Positions 61,203-64,000 of a DNA stretch of 64,000 bases are shown piece by piece. Within the stretch, counting starts at the first letter, position 1, and each line of letters opens with the position of its first letter. The DNA comes from Candidatus Nitrospira kreftii (GTDB taxonomy: Bacteria; Nitrospirota; Nitrospiria; Nitrospirales; Nitrospiraceae), in contig CP047423.1 of the NCBI GenBank assembly GCA_014058405.1, forward strand, positions 3,332,501-3,396,500. The letters are read 5' to 3'. The translations under genes and the position numbers were made by a program. The notes below the pieces were generated by a model. That model did not search any database. It had not been told where the DNA came from and saw nothing but the letters and a program-made list of their open reading frames with translations.

Positions 61203-62957
61203 TTACCGTTTAGGCGTAACAGAGTCAAAGCGTAGGCCGCTTGAACCCTCACCGCTGCCAACCTTCTTGCGACGCCCTATCCACAGATGAGTCGAACCGT
61301 CATGCCATCGCGTGAGTTGATAGTGTCGAGTGAGGCGAATGCCTTCGCGCGGGATCTCTTCCTCGAAGATTTGTAATCCATTTTCCCTTGTGACTTCTGG
61401 CCTGAGGATGGTGCCCTGAGCGTCAGTGAACTCCGGTGGTCCATCTACCTTCAACACCTTACCCTGTCGCAAGCGCAATCCTTCATTGCTCTTGACCGGT
61501 AGCAGCGGCACCCAGTTGTCCGGCACTTTTGTCGCAAGTTTGTAAACCAGCTTGTTCGGATCGGCGGCTTCCGCAGGCGGCTCCGTTCTTTGTATTTCTT
61601 GTTCGAATCGATTCAGTGGTTTTTCCGTGGCGCTCTCGATAATCCGCTCCACGCCCCAGGCCATGTTCGCCATTTCGTCACGAAGGAACAGCACCTCTTC
61701 AATTGGTTTGCTTTCTAAGCCCTTCAGCAATGACGGCGTGAGGAAAAAGAGATTCGTCGCCGGCTTTGTCAGTCCGCTACCTCTGGTGTGCGATTGCTGG
61801 AACATCCGCCAGGTGGAATTCGGTTCGCTCAGTTGGCTTGATGCTTTCACGAGCGTCCGCACACCAAACGTGTCCTCTATGACAAGCGAGCGACAGCGAT
61901 AGAGTGAGCCGACCGGCAATTCAACAGGAATGACAAACCAGTCGTTGCCGTATGTTAAGGAAAACTCTACGAGCAGCATGCGCGCGAGATCGGTAGGACC
62001 GGCATCCACGGAACCAAAATCAACCTGCGCGTCCTCAAACTCCCAGAACCGTGCGTTGGGCATGCCGCGAAAACTCACCGGAGCGGGAATCGCGCTGTGC
62101 GTGATCTCGGTAAGCGTGTCGTCTGACGCTCCGCCCAACGTCACTTCGGGATTCACATCGAAGGCGTACCAATCCAAGTGACCATCAAAGTATTCCCCGG
62201 CCGTCAGCGGCACTTCGCCGTCGCTGAAGCGCGTGCCGATTGAGAACGCATACTCCATGCGCTCCGGCAACCATGTGGGATTCTCCTTCGCAGGTTCATT
62301 GAAAAGCGTGTCGAACCAGGTCAACCAGAGTCGCGCAGCCTCTCTCACGTCAGCCAGATCACCGGGTGTGACTTCAAGATCGGGAGCGATGACGATAACT
62401 CCAGCATTGGTTTCACGAAAGGCTGTGTGGAGCAGTCTTCCATCGGGCACCCGTGCCGCCATGAGATCGATGAAAGCCAGACTGTCGCTATCCACAGTCA
62501 CACGTTGTTCTGCAGTCAGTCTTGGCAGGGGATACTTACGAACGAAGGCGTCGCGGTAGTCACGTGAAATCGCTCCCGACTCGCGCATCTGGTCCAACAT
62601 TCTTAAGAACTGCTGGCCTGACTCCGCCGTGAAGCGAAGTTTTGCCGTCTGATCTTTTGCAGGGAGAATTGTCTCCCGTTCAACCAACGTTTCCAGCGGC
62701 ATACTCGGGTCATACCGAGGAGCGTTCGCAATAGTGTTGGCCTTGATTGCTCCTGGAAAATAGCGGGAAAGTCTCGCTGCATCCGCACGCCAGCGCGCCG
62801 TTATCGGCGAGCCGTTATCCTCCCCCTGGAATTCTCCTAGTTGCCATTGGCGAGCGAGTAGCCAGAGCGGGTCGTAGATCTTCGCCTGCAAGCTATTTTT
62901 CATCTCAGCATTGCGGCTGAGCGGCTGTAATCTCATCCAACTGGTTATCGATGTCAT
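61203..62957 (-). CDS. Large hypothetical protein, first of an adjacent pair
   Basis: A 584-aa protein with no signal or membrane segment. It opens with AEMKNSLQAKIYDPLWLLAR and QWQLGEFQGEDNGSPITARW, a conserved block I have seen in proteins of this size without a known function, and has LLVEFSLTYGNDWFVIPVEL and YRCRSLVIEDTFGVRTLVKA. It ends in ITRWHDGSTHLWIGRRK in form. Six bases separate it from the upstream partner gene. A structural or particle-forming role is only a guess. Confidence 0.65.
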   Translation of the reverse strand: MTSITSWMRLQPLSRNAEMKNSLQAKIYDPLWLLARQWQLGEFQGEDNGSPITARWRADAARLSRYFPGAIKANTIANAPRYDPSMPLETLVERETILPAKDQTAKLRFTAESGQQFLRMLDQMRESGAISRDYRDAFVRKYPLPRLTAEQRVTVDSDSLAFIDLMAARVPDGRLLHTAFRETNAGVIVIAPDLEVTPGDLADVREAARLWLTWFDTLFNEPAKENPTWLPERMEYAFSIGTRFSDGEVPLTAGEYFDGHLDWYAFDVNPEVTLGGASDDTLTEITHSAIPAPVSFRGMPNARFWEFEDAQVDFGSVDAGPTDLARMLLVEFSLTYGNDWFVIPVELPVGSLYRCRSLVIEDTFGVRTLVKASSQLSEPNSTWRMFQQSHTRGSGLTKPATNLFFLTPSLLKGLESKPIEEVLFLRDEMANMAWGVERIIESATEKPLNRFEQEIQRTEPPAEAADPNKLVYKLATKVPDNWVPLLPVKSNEGLRLRQGKVLKVDGPPEFTDAQGTILRPEVTRENGLQIFEEEIPREGIRLTRHYQLTRWHDGSTHLWIGRRKKVGSGEGSSGLRFDSVTPKR

Positions 62958-62963
62958 AAGTGA

Positions 62964-64000
62964 CTACTTCACCGTTGTAAAGTCGGTCGACACAGTGTCG
63001 CCGAGTGTGTTGTACGCAAAGTATAGCGCCGGCAGATAATGTCCGACTTCATCCAACGTCACCGGATCGACTGCACGCATCCGAGCCAGGTCGAGGGTCT
63101 CCAAAAGTAGCTGTTGCAAGGACCAGATTGTCCATGGGGTCCCCATCTCTGGCGGCACAGCGATCAGAATCGTTTGCGGCGGCGCAGCATTTGGTTGGTC
63201 GTATTGCATCGCAATGCCTGTCGTCTCGGTTGTGCTCGGCACGGTCTCCACCCATTCATCGATCAACACTCCTGCCAGTGTTTTGCGTACGTTGAGATCG
63301 GCGGACGACTGCACCGCAATCGAGAGCTTCCCTCCGGGAATGTTCCTTCCCTCTGCTAGCGGCAGCGCCACCCACCGATCTCCTTCAGCGTAGGGAAGTT
63401 GTACGATCTTCAGTTTTAACTTCTCACCCGTGTTGAGGGCTTCAGCATAACTGAGCGCTGCACTGAGGTGAGACATCCCGTCACGTACCCGAGCCATTCG
63501 CTGGAACCACGCAGGAGCAACGAGAGGATCGCTGCCTTGAACTTTGTCGCTGTCAGCCAACGCCTTCTCAAGCTCCTCAATATTGGCGGGCGTGAAGCGT
63601 GGCAGCACGATGAACGCTTTACCAAATACGATTTGCAGGCGAGAAATCGCATGTTTCAACTGGTCCTCGACAGACGGAGTCGCGAGCGCTTCCAGTTGTT
63701 CCTTGCGCTGGACCAACTCCTTTTGAATTGATGCGGCTTGGGTCATCAGCACTTGACGATCGGTGGTCGAGTCGCCAGCAGACAGTGGCACTGCGCCGGC
63801 TATACCAAACGCTGATGCGCGAAGGATCAATTCACGCAATTCGGTGAGATCGCCCGGCGAGGCGGTTTGCGAATTGAAATCCTCGAGGGTCTGCTGCAAA
63901 GCAGTGACAGCAGCGGACGCACGCTTATTGAGCTCCTCCATGTCGACACTGAACTCAGCTGTTCGATCAGGCGGATTCAGGTCCTCGCCATCCAATGCTC
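62964..64000 (-). CDS. Large hypothetical protein, second of the pair, 5' end cut by window edge
   Basis: The frame runs from 62964 to the window edge and stays open past a TTG at 63995, so the true start is outside. About 345 residues are visible: a helical front (ELNKRASAAVTALQQTLEDF, QAASIQKELVQRKEQLEALA), a beta-rich centre (GGKLSIAVQSSADLNVRKTL) and a tail with LLLETLDLARMRAVDPVTLD. No family is recognised. It is co-directional with the gene at 61203. Confidence 0.65.
   Translation of the reverse strand, partial: ALDGEDLNPPDRTAEFSVDMEELNKRASAAVTALQQTLEDFNSQTASPGDLTELRELILRASAFGIAGAVPLSAGDSTTDRQVLMTQAASIQKELVQRKEQLEALATPSVEDQLKHAISRLQIVFGKAFIVLPRFTPANIEELEKALADSDKVQGSDPLVAPAWFQRMARVRDGMSHLSAALSYAEALNTGEKLKLKIVQLPYAEGDRWVALPLAEGRNIPGGKLSIAVQSSADLNVRKTLAGVLIDEWVETVPSTTETTGIAMQYDQPNAAPPQTILIAVPPEMGTPWTIWSLQQLLLETLDLARMRAVDPVTLDEVGHYLPALYFAYNTLGDTVSTDFTTVK

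Overview
The window looks like chromosomal DNA of a Nitrospira-type (Nitrospirota) bacterium. This is inferred from gene content only: five small PilZ proteins, DUF2914, DUF1499, DUF3842 and DUF4340 proteins, a hopanoid-type HpnA, a CruF-like carotenoid protein, a SpeD-like protein, two RND systems, two HtrA proteases and many small secreted or zinc-ribbon proteins. No rRNA, intact tRNA, CRISPR array, transposase or prophage was recognised.

Layout. 1-2.3 kb: a leftward operon of a DUF5131 three-Cys protein, its TcmP partner and a HEPN-like gene cut by the window edge; this looks like a defence-type accessory module. 2.5-4.1 kb: a broken glutathione S-transferase gene and two PilZ genes. 4.1-9.6 kb: a leftward cluster that fits aminoethylphosphonate synthesis, cytidylyl activation and transfer to a lipid (decarboxylase alpha and beta, transaminase, cytidylyltransferase, CDP-alcohol phosphatidyltransferase, flippase-like protein), but with no PEP mutase in view. 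9.8-12.1 kb: two tandem secreted paralogues and two PilZ genes. 12.1-17.3 kb: a TetR gene under a perfect 52-bp palindrome, followed by an RND adaptor and pump. 17.3-24.1 kb: SCP2, SpeD-like, PilZ, DUF1499, DUF2914 and several unknown or zinc-finger genes. 24.2-27.4 kb: a glycosyltransferase remnant, then prenyl synthase, HpnA and CruF-like genes (isoprenoid, hopanoid and carotenoid metabolism).

27.5-35.6 kb: small secreted and membrane proteins, a secreted metzincin protease followed by a free-standing copy of its own propeptide region, a nucleotidyltransferase pair, a GAF histidine-kinase-like protein without the phosphorylatable histidine, and a DNA glycosylase. 35.7-39.3 kb: TonB receptor, DUF3842, NikR and a decayed HupE-type permease, together a probable nickel locus. 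39.4-49.6 kb: two small heat-shock proteins, HtrA, and a Gld-like ABC transporter operon with an ABC-2/auxiliary fusion and DUF4340, then a gene-poor stretch with a repeated hairpin element. 49.5-50.4 kb: RelBE-type toxin-antitoxin genes flanked by two more HupE fragments. 51.2-54.4 kb: a second HtrA and two secreted unknowns. 54.4-61.0 kb: a leftward heavy-metal RND operon (His-rich periplasmic protein, TolC-like, adaptor, CzcA/CusA-like pump, YnfA). 61.2-64 kb: two large adjacent proteins of unknown function, the second cut by the window edge.

The most distinctive items are the PEP-mutase-less phosphonolipid-like cluster, the protease/propeptide pair, the TcmP operon, the histidine-less kinase and the tetR palindrome.
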